From NCBI GenBank assembly GCA_016720465.1, contig JADKKO010000004.1, positions 744,001 to 808,000 of the forward strand: a stretch of DNA of 64,000 nucleotides, read 5' to 3'. This DNA comes from Holophagaceae bacterium (GTDB lineage Bacteria > Acidobacteriota > Holophagae > Holophagales > Holophagaceae). The notes beneath the pieces are model-generated. The model was not told the origin of the DNA, ran no database searches, and saw only the letters and a program-made list of their open reading frames with translations. The position numbers were made by a program, and so were the translations under genes. This document shows, piece by piece, positions 56,580 to 64,000 of this stretch; positions within the stretch are counted from its first letter, which is position 1; every line of letters begins with the position of its first letter.

Positions 56580-57173
56580 CTATGCCGGATCGGAGGGTTG
56601 GCCGGATTGGCCTGAAGCGGGGCGTGAAGGTGTCGCCGGGCTCTCCTGGCCCTGGGTCAGCCGGGCCTTGCCATCCGCCTCGGCGTAGGTGTTGATGAGG
56701 TCCCATTTGCCGAAGTTCATGCTGACCCGGTCGTAGGCCGCCAGTTCGTACTCGTTGCGCAGCCAGATCGCGTCCTTGGGGCAGGCTTCTTCGCACATGC
56801 CGCAGTAGATGCAGCGCAGCATGTCGATTTTGAAGGCGGCGGGGCGCTTCTCCTCGAAGCCTTGGGTGAAGTTCAATTCGCTGAATTCCTCGGCCTCGAT
56901 GCTGATGCAGCGGGCGGGGCAGGCTTCCTGGCACATGAAGCAGGCCACGCACTTGATGGCGCCGTCCTCGAACCGCTTCAGCTCGTGAAGGCCGCGGTAG
57001 CCGGCGGGCAGCGTCTTCTTCATGTCCGGATACTGGATCGTGAAGCGCTTTGAAGTCGGGGTCGCGATCTGCTTCAGGAAGTGCCGGAAGGTGATGAGCA
57101 TGCCCTGGGCGATGGGCCACACATAGCTCCGGTCCAGCCAGGACAGTTCGACTTTCTTGACGATGACGCCCAT
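56580..57173 (-). CDS. nuoI: NADH-quinone oxidoreductase subunit I (two 4Fe-4S clusters)
   Basis: 197 residues from ATG 57173, sharing one base with the nuoH stop (TAATG). Two complete ferredoxin motifs ligate clusters N6a and N6b: CVACFMCQEACP (about residues 77-88) and CIYCGMCEEACP (about 121-132). The N-terminal amphipathic region anchors to the membrane arm (MLITFRHFLKQ). The C-terminal about 25 residues are a Pro/Ser/Gln-rich extension not found in E. coli. The longer frame to 57314 lies inside nuoH and is rejected. Confidence 0.95.
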   Translation of the reverse strand: MGVIVKKVELSWLDRSYVWPIAQGMLITFRHFLKQIATPTSKRFTIQYPDMKKTLPAGYRGLHELKRFEDGAIKCVACFMCQEACPARCISIEAEEFSELNFTQGFEEKRPAAFKIDMLRCIYCGMCEEACPKDAIWLRNEYELAAYDRVSMNFGKWDLINTYAEADGKARLTQGQESPATPSRPASGQSGQPSDPA

Positions 57174-58228
57174 TAGATCCCTCCCCGCGTCATCCACCAG
57201 GCATTCCAGATGAGGTTCACCATCGAGAGGGGCAGCAGGACTTTCCAGCCCAGGAACATGAGCTGGTCGTACCGGAAGCGCGGCAGGGTCCATCGCACCC
57301 ACACGAAGACCCACAGGAGGAACAGCAGCTTGACCAGGAAGGACAGGATCGTCAGCAGCACCGGGGCTTCCGGCATGAAGGGCACGGACCAGCCGCCGAG
57401 GTAGAGCGTCGTGATGAGCCCCGAGGCGGAGATCATGTGGGCGTATTCGGAAAGGGCGATCAGCGCGAATTTCATGGAGCCGTATTCGTTGTGGAAGCCC
57501 ACGATCTCCGCTTCCCCTTCGGCGAAGTCGAAGGGCAGCCGGTTGCTCTCGGCGAACATGCAGGTGAAGAAGACCAGGAATCCCAAAGGCTGGCGCCAGA
57601 AATACCAGCCGCCCGCCATCTGGTCCTTGATGATCTCGGACGGATCATAGCCGCCGACCCGCATGAAGATCGCCAGCACCGCCAGGCCCAGGGCGATCTC
57701 GTAGCTCACCATCTGCGCGCTGGCGCGCATGCCGCCCAGGATGGCCCATTTGTTGTTGCTGCTCCAGGCCGCCACCAGGATGCCGTAGACCGCCACGGCG
57801 CCGATGGCCAGGGGAAAGAGCATGCCCATGCCGTTGCCGGGTTCCAGAACGCTCAGATGGTACGGCATGCCTTGATAGGTGAAACTGCGACCGAAGGGAA
57901 TGATCGCGAAACCGATCAGCGCCGGCACGAAGGCCAGCACCGGCGCGAGCCAGAAGAGGCTCTTGGTCACGTGGGGCGGGACCTGGTCCTCCTTGAAGAA
58001 GAACTTGATGCCGTCCGCCACGAGCTGGGGCAATCCGAGGAGCTGCCAACGGCCGAACAACAGGGCCCGGTTGGGCCCGATGCGGTCCTGCAGCATGGCG
58101 CTGCCCCGGCGTTCCACCCAGGTCCAAAGGGATCCGATTCCCATGACGGCGCTGAATACTATTAGAACCTTCAACAAGGTCCAGATCGTCACGGCCGATA
58201 GGCCTGTCAGATGGGCAACCGATTCCAT
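57173..58228 (-). CDS. nuoH: NADH-quinone oxidoreductase subunit H
   Basis: 351 residues, eight membrane helices; forms the quinone-access chamber. Landmarks are WVERRGSAMLQDRIGPNRALLFG (excerpt) with the quinone-site Arg/Glu, FKEDQVPPHV, ASAQMVSYEIALGLAVL, and NRLPFDFAEGEAEIVGFHNEYGS (excerpt), the acidic funnel loop. It is the first gene of this cluster. The genes nuoA to nuoG, encoding the electron-input arm, are not upstream; a hairpin element and glnS are there instead. Confidence 0.96.
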   Translation of the reverse strand: MESVAHLTGLSAVTIWTLLKVLIVFSAVMGIGSLWTWVERRGSAMLQDRIGPNRALLFGRWQLLGLPQLVADGIKFFFKEDQVPPHVTKSLFWLAPVLAFVPALIGFAIIPFGRSFTYQGMPYHLSVLEPGNGMGMLFPLAIGAVAVYGILVAAWSSNNKWAILGGMRASAQMVSYEIALGLAVLAIFMRVGGYDPSEIIKDQMAGGWYFWRQPLGFLVFFTCMFAESNRLPFDFAEGEAEIVGFHNEYGSMKFALIALSEYAHMISASGLITTLYLGGWSVPFMPEAPVLLTILSFLVKLLFLLWVFVWVRWTLPRFRYDQLMFLGWKVLLPLSMVNLIWNAWWMTRGGI

Positions 58229-58281
58229 GCAAGGCTTCCGCTGGCGGGAGAAAAATCCCTTCCCAGACCTTAGCAGGGCTT

Positions 58282-58334
58282 AGGAGCCGTTACGAAACAA
58301 CCAGTGCTTTTCTGGGTGGTTCGTTACGGCTCCT
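58282..58334 (+). repeat. 53-nt hairpin element, copy C
   Basis: 23-nt arms with three mismatches at arm positions 10, 16 and 19, loop TGCTTTT, core CCAGTGCTTTTCTGG. It lies in the 229-bp interval between glnS and nuoH, which are both on the minus strand. It is followed by ATGCCGGTGCG, similar to the flank of copies A and D. The rest of the interval (58335-58457) holds no recognised signal. Confidence 0.88.
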
Positions 58335-58457
58335 TATGCCGGTGCGCCATCGAAATGACAAGGCTTTTCTTAAAAAAACGGCTTAGGCCGCGGCTCTAGG
58401 GAGTGACGTGGAGCACAAATGGATTGACGCCCTTTCGGGCCCTGGGATAGGGAATCC

Positions 58458-60158
58458 CTATCCTTTGCCCTGGGTGTCCGCTTTGGCCCAGGAATCCTTC
58501 AGGGCCACGGTGCGGTTGAAGACCGGGGCGCTGGGCTTCGCGTCGGCGTCCACGCAGAAATAGCCCAGGCGCTCGAACTGGAAGCGTTCGCCGGCCCCGG
58601 CGGCCCCCAGGCCGGCCTCCACTTTGGCGGCGCAGACCGTCAGGGATTCCGGGTTGAGCGTGTCGCGCCAGTCGCCGCCTTCGGGGACGTCCATCGGATT
58701 CTCGGCCGTGAAAAGCCGGTCGTACAGCCGCACTTCCGCATCGACGGCATGGGCGGCGGAAACCCAGTGCAACGTGCCTTTCACCTTGCGTCCGTCCGGC
58801 GCATCGCCGCCGAGGGAGGCCGGGTCCCAGGTGCAGCGCAGCTCAACCACATCGCCATTGGCATCCTTGACGACCTCCCCGCAACGGACCAGGCAGGCGC
58901 CCTTCAACCGCACCTCGGCGCCTGGGGCCATCCGGAACCACTTCTTGGGCGGGACTTCCTCGAAGTCCTCGCGTTCGATGTACACCTCCCGGGCGAGCTT
59001 CAGCTTCCGCGTTCCATGCGCGGGATCGGGGTGGTTGGCCACTTCCAGCTCATGGACCTCATCCTCCCCCATGTTGGTGAGCACCACCTTCAGAGGCCGC
59101 AGCACGGCCATGCGGCGCTGGGCGGTCTTCTCCAGATCCTCGCGGATGGCGAATTCCAATAGGCCCACGTCCGTCAGGCTGTCGCGCTTGGCCACGCCCA
59201 CCCGCTCGGCGAAGTTCCGCAGCGAGGCCGGTGTGAAGCCGCGCCTCCGCAATCCGCAGATGGTCGGCATCCGGGGATCGTCCCAGTGCCGCACATGGCC
59301 TTCCTGCACCAGCAGCAGCAGGCGGCGCTTGCTCATGACCGTGTAGGTCAGGTTGAGCCGGGCGAATTCGATCTGGCGGGGCAGCGGCCGCTGGAAGAAC
59401 TTTCCCTCGGTGTCCTGCTCCAGGAACCACTCGTAGAGCGGCCGGTGGTCCTCGAATTCCAGCGTGCAGATGGAGTGGGAGATGGCTTCGATGGCGTCGG
59501 ACACGCCATGGGCGTAGTCGTAGAGCGGGTAGATGAGCCAGGCGTCGCCGGTGCGGTGGTGGCGGGAGCGGCGGATGCGGTACATGAGCGGATCCCGCAG
59601 ATTCATATTGCCGCTCTGCATATCGATCTTGGCGCGCAGCACCTTCGCCCCGTCCTCGAATTCCCCGGCCTTCATGCGGCGGAAGAGGTCCAGATTCTCT
59701 GCGGCCGAACGCGTCCTGTAGGGGCTGTCCTTGCCCGGCACATGGAAATTGCCCCGGTACTCGCGGATTTCTGCTTCCGACAAATCGCACACATAGGCCT
59801 TGCCCGACTGGACCAGGTACTCGGCGTAGTCATAGAGCTTCTGGAAATAATCCGAAGCGTAGAACTCGCCCGCCCACTTGAAACCCAGCCATTCCACATC
59901 CTCGCGGATGGAATCCACGTATTCCACGTCTTCCTTCGTGGGGTTCGTGTCGTCAAACCGCAGGTTCGTGGCGCCGCCGTACCGCGTCGCCAATCCGAAA
60001 TTCAGGCAGATGGATTTCGCATGGCCGATGTGGAGGTACCCGTTGGGTTCCGGCGGGAAGCGCGTGAGCACGCGGCCCGCGTGCTTTTCCGATGCGAGAT
60101 CGGCCTCGACGATGTCTTCGATGAAATTGAGCGGGCGGGAATCAGGAGATTCGGACAT
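58458..60158 (-). CDS. glnS: Glutaminyl-tRNA synthetase
   Basis: 566 residues from ATG 60158 (MSESPDSRPLNF); upstream codons run through a repeat hairpin. Class I synthetase signatures are HIGH at 43-46 (GYLHIGHAKS) and VMSKRRLLLL, the KMSKS loop. RFPPEPNGYLHIGH and DHRPLYEWFLE are GlnRS-specific. The C-terminal beta-barrel anticodon-binding domains are complete. Having GlnRS means Gln-tRNA can be charged directly, without the GatCAB transamidation route. It lies behind gltX on the same strand. Confidence 0.96.
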   Translation of the reverse strand: MSESPDSRPLNFIEDIVEADLASEKHAGRVLTRFPPEPNGYLHIGHAKSICLNFGLATRYGGATNLRFDDTNPTKEDVEYVDSIREDVEWLGFKWAGEFYASDYFQKLYDYAEYLVQSGKAYVCDLSEAEIREYRGNFHVPGKDSPYRTRSAAENLDLFRRMKAGEFEDGAKVLRAKIDMQSGNMNLRDPLMYRIRRSRHHRTGDAWLIYPLYDYAHGVSDAIEAISHSICTLEFEDHRPLYEWFLEQDTEGKFFQRPLPRQIEFARLNLTYTVMSKRRLLLLVQEGHVRHWDDPRMPTICGLRRRGFTPASLRNFAERVGVAKRDSLTDVGLLEFAIREDLEKTAQRRMAVLRPLKVVLTNMGEDEVHELEVANHPDPAHGTRKLKLAREVYIEREDFEEVPPKKWFRMAPGAEVRLKGACLVRCGEVVKDANGDVVELRCTWDPASLGGDAPDGRKVKGTLHWVSAAHAVDAEVRLYDRLFTAENPMDVPEGGDWRDTLNPESLTVCAAKVEAGLGAAGAGERFQFERLGYFCVDADAKPSAPVFNRTVALKDSWAKADTQGKG

Positions 60159-60183
60159 GGTAGCCACCAAAAGATTAAGGACT

Positions 60184-60256
60184 ACCGCCAAGGCGCCAAG
60201 GCCGCCAAGAAAAGAACAATATTTTTCTTTTCTTGGCGTCTTGGCGTCTTGGCGGT
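60184..60256. repeat. Long hairpin built of CTTGGCG heptamers
   Basis: Arms at 60184-60215 and 60226-60256 pair over about 31 bp with one bulge and two G-T pairs; each arm carries three CTTGGCG-type units. The loop is ACAATATTTT. It lies between gltX (upstream, stop at 60268) and glnS on the minus strand. It could act as an attenuating or stabilising structure; on the plus strand it is followed by seven T. Confidence 0.75.
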
Positions 60257-60267
60257 GAAAGATTTTT

Positions 60268-61728
60268 TTATATCCACTTCGAAACCCTTGCCACGACTTC
60301 ATCTCGTCCCAGCAGCATCAGCGTGTCGAAGATCGGCGGGCTGACGGGTTTCCCGCAAAGGGCCACGCGCAGGGCCTGGGCCAGGTCCTTGAGCTTGAGG
60401 CCACGCTGTTCGAGGATGGCGTTGAAACCCGCATGCAGCGCCTCGCTGCTGTAGTCGCCGAGGGCGCAAAGGTCACGCAAGGCCGGCTTCACGGATTCAG
60501 TGATGAACTTCGCCGCGGCGGCCTCGTCGAAGGCGGCGGGCGGCGCCCAGGCGAATTCCAGGAAGCCCGCCATCTCCACCAGCGACTTGCCCTTCTGGGT
60601 GCACTGGATGGCGAGGGCTTTCCATTCATCGGGCTTCGCGTTCCAGGCTTCGGGAAGGAAGGGCCTGAAATGAGGCTCGATCTCCTGCCAGGTGGCGCGC
60701 TGGATGAGCTTCTGGTTCATCCAGTTGAGCTTGTCCATGTCGAAGCGGGCGGGGCTCTTCTGGATGTCGCCGAGATCGAAGAGCTGGATCATTTCGTCGT
60801 CTGTGAGCAATTCCTCTTCCACCGTGTCGATGGCGCGGCCGTCGATCTTGGGCGTCCAGGAGAGCCGCGCCAGGGCCAGCCGGACGGCCGAGGGCAGGAA
60901 GCCCATCTGCTGGTACTCGGTGATGCTGGTGGCGCCGTGGCGCTTGCTGAGCTTCGCGCCGTCCTTGCCCAGGATCATGGGGACGTGGGCGAAGGCCGGG
61001 GCCTCATAGCCCATGGCGTGGTAGAGCGCGATCTGCTTGGGCGTGTTGGCCACGTGGTCGTCGCCGCGGATGACGTGGCTCACTTCCATGTCCGTGTCGT
61101 CCACCACCACGCAGAAGTTGTAGGTTGGGGTGCCGTCGGTGCGGGCGATGATCCAGTCGTCCAGGCTGGAGGCGGGAAAGCGCAGATCGCCCTTGATGAG
61201 ATCCCGCAGGACGATGTCGCCCTGCTCGAGCCAGGGCTCGGCGCCCAGCGGCATCTTCAGGCGGATGGAAGCGGGCTGGCTGCCGTCGTGGCCAGCGTCG
61301 CGGCAGCGGCGGTCGTACTGGAAGATCTTTCCGGCCTTTTCGGCTGCGGCCCGGCGCTCGTCCAGCTCCTCTTTGGTGCAGCGGCAGCGGTAGGCCTTGC
61401 CTTCGGCCAGCAGCTTCTGGATGGCGGGCTTGTAGTGGCTCTCCATGCGCTGCATCTGGCGGTAGGGACCGTGGGGGCCGACCCATTTCGTGGGATCGCC
61501 TGCCACCGGACCCTCGTCCCAGCGCAGGCCGCACCATTCCATGCCTTCTTCGATGATGCGGATGTTGTCGTCGGTGCTGCGGGTGAGGTCCGTGTCCTCC
61601 ACGCGGAGGATGAAGGTGCCTCCGTGCTTGCGGGCGAAGAGCCAGCAGAACAGCGCGGTTCGGACTCCTCCGATATGGAGCATCCCGGTCGGGGAGGGAG
61701 CGAAACGCGTGACGACTCGGCGGGACAT
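60268..61728 (-). CDS. gltX: Glutamyl-tRNA synthetase
   Basis: 486 residues from ATG 61728 (GAGG 5 nt upstream). Class I signatures are HIGG at 18-21 in PSPTGMLHIGGVRTAL and KLSKRHGATS. The zinc-binding region shows YRCRCTKEEL with a later CRDAG. The alpha-helical anticodon-binding domain is complete. With a separate GlnRS in the same genome it is probably a discriminating GluRS. It charges tRNA-Glu such as the one at 8959-9033 and also feeds tetrapyrrole synthesis. Confidence 0.96.
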   Translation of the reverse strand: MSRRVVTRFAPSPTGMLHIGGVRTALFCWLFARKHGGTFILRVEDTDLTRSTDDNIRIIEEGMEWCGLRWDEGPVAGDPTKWVGPHGPYRQMQRMESHYKPAIQKLLAEGKAYRCRCTKEELDERRAAAEKAGKIFQYDRRCRDAGHDGSQPASIRLKMPLGAEPWLEQGDIVLRDLIKGDLRFPASSLDDWIIARTDGTPTYNFCVVVDDTDMEVSHVIRGDDHVANTPKQIALYHAMGYEAPAFAHVPMILGKDGAKLSKRHGATSITEYQQMGFLPSAVRLALARLSWTPKIDGRAIDTVEEELLTDDEMIQLFDLGDIQKSPARFDMDKLNWMNQKLIQRATWQEIEPHFRPFLPEAWNAKPDEWKALAIQCTQKGKSLVEMAGFLEFAWAPPAAFDEAAAAKFITESVKPALRDLCALGDYSSEALHAGFNAILEQRGLKLKDLAQALRVALCGKPVSPPIFDTLMLLGRDEVVARVSKWI

Positions 61729-61807
61729 GGGGGCCTCGGGGATCAATAGCGAAAGGGGCGGGCCGAAGCCCGCCCCCTATCGTGCGTTGGTGCGCAAGCT
61801 GTGCGGA

Positions 61808-62278
61808 TTAGTTGGCGGCGCCGGCTTTCTGGGCTTCGGCCATGGCGGCCTCGTACTCGGCCTGGAGGCGCTGGGCGTTGCTGATGGCGAACTTGTAGAC
61901 GTATTCAAAGCGATCCGCGCCCTTGGTGAGGCCGATGATCACTTCAAAGACGCCCTCGGCGCCCACTTCGAAGGGGCTGGCGATGACATTGAAGGTGCCT
62001 TCCTTGGCGCCTTCGGGGATCTGCACGTCGCTGTCGCGGATGATGTCCTTGCGCTCGCCGTTCGGGCTCACGACCGAGAAGCTGAACTTGAACTGGCCGT
62101 CCATGCGGGAGAATTTGCTGAAAAAGCAGACCTTGGGAAGGACGAAGGGGATTTCGGGAACCACGATGTGGTGGTCGTAGAGGCCCATGAGCGAGGTCTT
62201 GCCGCCCATTTCCTGCCGGATGTCATCGCAAAGGAGGGTGAATTCGTGCTTGGGGGCCTTGATTTGAACTTCTTGCAT
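61808..62278 (-). CDS. Small conserved protein resembling DUF6941
   Basis: 156 residues, ATG 62278 with GGAG 5 nt upstream. All-beta prediction: HEFTLLCDDIRQEMGGKTSLMGLYDHHIVV at the start is very like the FALLCDDvR-E--gK-sl-Gvyd pattern of DUF6941 proteins. A helical tail (LQAEYEAAMAEAQKAGAAN) is rich in Ala and Glu. No signal peptide or membrane segment. Function unknown. It lies 79 bp upstream of gltX on the same strand and is divergent from the 5'-nucleotidase gene. Confidence 0.6.
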   Translation of the reverse strand: MQEVQIKAPKHEFTLLCDDIRQEMGGKTSLMGLYDHHIVVPEIPFVLPKVCFFSKFSRMDGQFKFSFSVVSPNGERKDIIRDSDVQIPEGAKEGTFNVIASPFEVGAEGVFEVIIGLTKGADRFEYVYKFAISNAQRLQAEYEAAMAEAQKAGAAN

Positions 62279-62377
62279 GGACGCTCCATTGATGTGGTGG
62301 GGAGGTGGATGAGGTCAACAAAAGTTGAAGAAGTAGTTTATCTCCGAAGCGCCCGCCTTTCTAGCTAAGGTTTTTTC

Positions 62378-64000
62378 ATGACTCATCGCCGCCTCGCCCG
62401 CCTCCTGCATGCCTGTTTCACACTCTGCTTCGCCGGGTTGCTGGGGGCCGGGGCGTTATTCGCACAGGAGTTGAAACTTCAGGTACTTGGCACCACGGAT
62501 CTGCACGGGCATGTGCTGCCCCAGGACACCTATTCCCTGCAGCCGAGGAACAAGGGCTGGGCCAAGCTGGCCACGCTCATCCGGCAGGCCAAGGCCGAGA
62601 ACCCCAATTCGGTGCTCATCGACAGCGGGGACACGATCGAGGGGGAACCCGTCAATTACGTCCGGACCCGGCTGCGGCCGGATATGGCGGAACCGTCCAT
62701 CGCGGTGATGAACGCGCTGGGTTTTTCGGCGATGGCCATCGGCAACCACGATTTCAATTGGGGCCTGGATGCGCTTCGGGCGGTCGAGAAGCAGGCCAGG
62801 TTCCCGTTGCTTTCCGCGAACACGGTCCTGGCCAAAGGCGGCAAGGGCGCGTTCACGCCTTGGACCAAGGTGAACATCGGCGGAGCCACCGTGGTCATCG
62901 TGGGTTTCACCACGCCTGGGATTCCCCATATGGAGGAGCCCGGGAACTACGCGGGATTGGCCTTCCAGGACATTGTGGAAAGCGCCAAGGCCCTGGTTCC
63001 GCGACTGAGGGAAAAAGAAAAGGCGGACGTCATCATCGTCACGATGCATTCCGGGCTGGGCGCTCTGCCGGGGCAGGCCGGCGATGAGAACAGCGCGCTC
63101 CGGCTGGCGGACCAGGTGCCTGGCATCGACCTGATCCTCACCGGCCACACCCATGCGCCCATCAGCAGCCAGCACAAGGGGGTCCCCATCCTCCAGGCGG
63201 CGGCCCATGGCCGCGCGCTGGCGGTGGCGGATCTCACCCTGCAAAAAAGCCAGGGGCGATGGCGGGTGGCAGCCGTCCGCGGCCGCCTTGTGGAACCAGC
63301 CGACGACACGCCTCTGGACGCGCAGGTCCTGGAATTGACAGCCTCCCTGCGGACCGCCACCGATACCTACTTGAACACCGCAGCCACGAACCTGTTCACG
63401 GATCTGGACGGACGCTGGTGCCGCCTGGAGGACACGCCTCTGGCGCAGCTCCTCCACACCGTCCAGCGCCAGGCCACCGGAGCCCAGCTTTCGGTGGTGA
63501 GTTGGACCAGCGCCGGCATCTTCATTCCGGCCGGCCCCACCTCCGTCCGGCAGTTCTACAGCCTGCAGCCCTATGAAAACCAGGTGGCGCGCATCCGCAT
63601 CTCCGGCAAGCAGCTCCGCCTGTACCTGGAATTCGCGGCGAGGGCCTATAACTTCAGCCACGAGCCAGAGCTCTTCAACAAGGCGGTGCCTTTCTATGAG
63701 GTGGACCAGATTGATGGCTGCGCCTACGCCCTGGACCTGTCCCAGCCTGCGGGGAAACGCGTGAAGAATCTCAGCTTCCAGGGGCGGCCCGTCCAGGAGG
63801 ATCAGACTTTTTCCCTGGCGCTCAGCACGTACCGGCTGCGGGGCGGAGGCGGCTACATGGCCGCCATCGGATTCACAGGGCAGCCGGAATCCATCACGCC
63901 TGAGCTCGCCCGCAACCTGCTCCTGAGCTACGTGCTCAGCCGCCCCAGCCTGGCCCTGGCGCCCACTCACGCCTGGCGGACCATCCCGGCCCTGGACCGG
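62378..64000 (+). CDS. 5'-nucleotidase/UshA-family metallophosphoesterase (3'-truncated by window edge)
   Basis: 541 codons are visible from ATG 62378 (AAGG upstream) and the frame is still open at the last base. Signal peptide with core LLGAGALFA, cleavage near A29. The metallophosphoesterase domain has D41 and H43 (TTDLHGHV), D82-D85 (IDSGDTIEG), GNHD at 122-125 (IGNHDFNWG), TMHSGLG, and TGHTHAP. The C-terminal 5'-nucleotidase domain begins near residue 330 (TDLDGRWCRLEDTPLAQLL) and includes YSLQPYENQVARIRISGKQL (shortened). It probably hydrolyses nucleotides or 2',3'-cyclic nucleotides in the periplasm. Confidence 0.9.
   Translation, partial: MTHRRLARLLHACFTLCFAGLLGAGALFAQELKLQVLGTTDLHGHVLPQDTYSLQPRNKGWAKLATLIRQAKAENPNSVLIDSGDTIEGEPVNYVRTRLRPDMAEPSIAVMNALGFSAMAIGNHDFNWGLDALRAVEKQARFPLLSANTVLAKGGKGAFTPWTKVNIGGATVVIVGFTTPGIPHMEEPGNYAGLAFQDIVESAKALVPRLREKEKADVIIVTMHSGLGALPGQAGDENSALRLADQVPGIDLILTGHTHAPISSQHKGVPILQAAAHGRALAVADLTLQKSQGRWRVAAVRGRLVEPADDTPLDAQVLELTASLRTATDTYLNTAATNLFTDLDGRWCRLEDTPLAQLLHTVQRQATGAQLSVVSWTSAGIFIPAGPTSVRQFYSLQPYENQVARIRISGKQLRLYLEFAARAYNFSHEPELFNKAVPFYEVDQIDGCAYALDLSQPAGKRVKNLSFQGRPVQEDQTFSLALSTYRLRGGGGYMAAIGFTGQPESITPELARNLLLSYVLSRPSLALAPTHAWRTIPALDR

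Noticed and set aside
56580..57314. Longer NuoI with 47 extra N-terminal residues
   Set aside because: The extra part lies inside nuoH and a TAATG overlap start at 57173 gives a normal NuoI.
58229..58457. Riboswitch or T-box ahead of nuoH
   Set aside because: Only the 53-nt hairpin element is recognisable; no T-box or known riboswitch core is present.

Overview
This is a GC-rich (roughly two-thirds G+C) bacterial chromosome segment. Its content fits Acidobacteriota, probably class Holophagae. The supporting signs are a large Oar-type TonB-dependent receptor with an N-terminal carboxypeptidase-like domain, a eukaryotic-type Ser/Thr kinase, an M61 glycyl-aminopeptidase-like protein, LpxH and Nuo complex I genes, many GTG/TTG starts and strong Shine-Dalgarno sites. 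The taxonomic placement is inference from gene content; there is no rRNA gene here.

Layout. 1-5120: the end of a DNA polymerase III delta-prime gene, an AlkX/YcaQ-like protein, an FHA-GGDEF diguanylate cyclase and a PAS-PAS hybrid histidine kinase. 5121-8950: an AT-richer accessory block, all genes on the minus strand. It starts with a 122-bp tract made only of G and C, then holds a small truncated-looking ORF, a trypsin-like protease, and a two-gene Panacea (SocA/DUF4065) toxin-antitoxin-like module, separated by integron attC-like sites. It ends at a tRNA-Gln/tRNA-Glu pair. 9399-23776: proBA, a SpoIIAA-like protein, a secreted HExxH protein, an ATP-grasp protein and murA, an M61 peptidase, uvrA, a CHAD protein coupled to a sensor kinase, and a fumarylacetoacetase-family enzyme. 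23809-30201: the TonB receptor and bioFDA. 30343-35386: two SurA/PpiC chaperones, an S4 RNA-binding protein, a YhaM-like HD nuclease and a LapB-like TPR protein. 35636-46874: a type 4 uracil-DNA glycosylase, a sigma/anti-sigma-like pair, a WYL-type protein, a beta-propeller protein with a dockerin-like tail, LpxH, a DUF4136 lipoprotein, a kinase-TonB_C fusion and Tpx. 46888-50590: an MFS exporter and a MacA/permease pair without its ATPase. 50713-58228: nuoHIJKLMN. 58458-64000: glnS, gltX, a small conserved protein and the start of a 5'-nucleotidase.

Most of the window is housekeeping: proline and biotin synthesis, peptidoglycan and lipid A precursors, respiratory complex I, Glu/Gln-tRNA charging, DNA repair and envelope protein folding. 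Two things stand out. One is the accessory cassette-like block at 5.2-8.9 kb. The other is a family of four 53-nt hairpins (32850, 35411, 35543, 58282) sharing an invariant tip, with stems that differ between copies by compensatory changes. Starts were moved from the longest open frame wherever a Shine-Dalgarno site, signal peptide or gene overlap supported a later codon.
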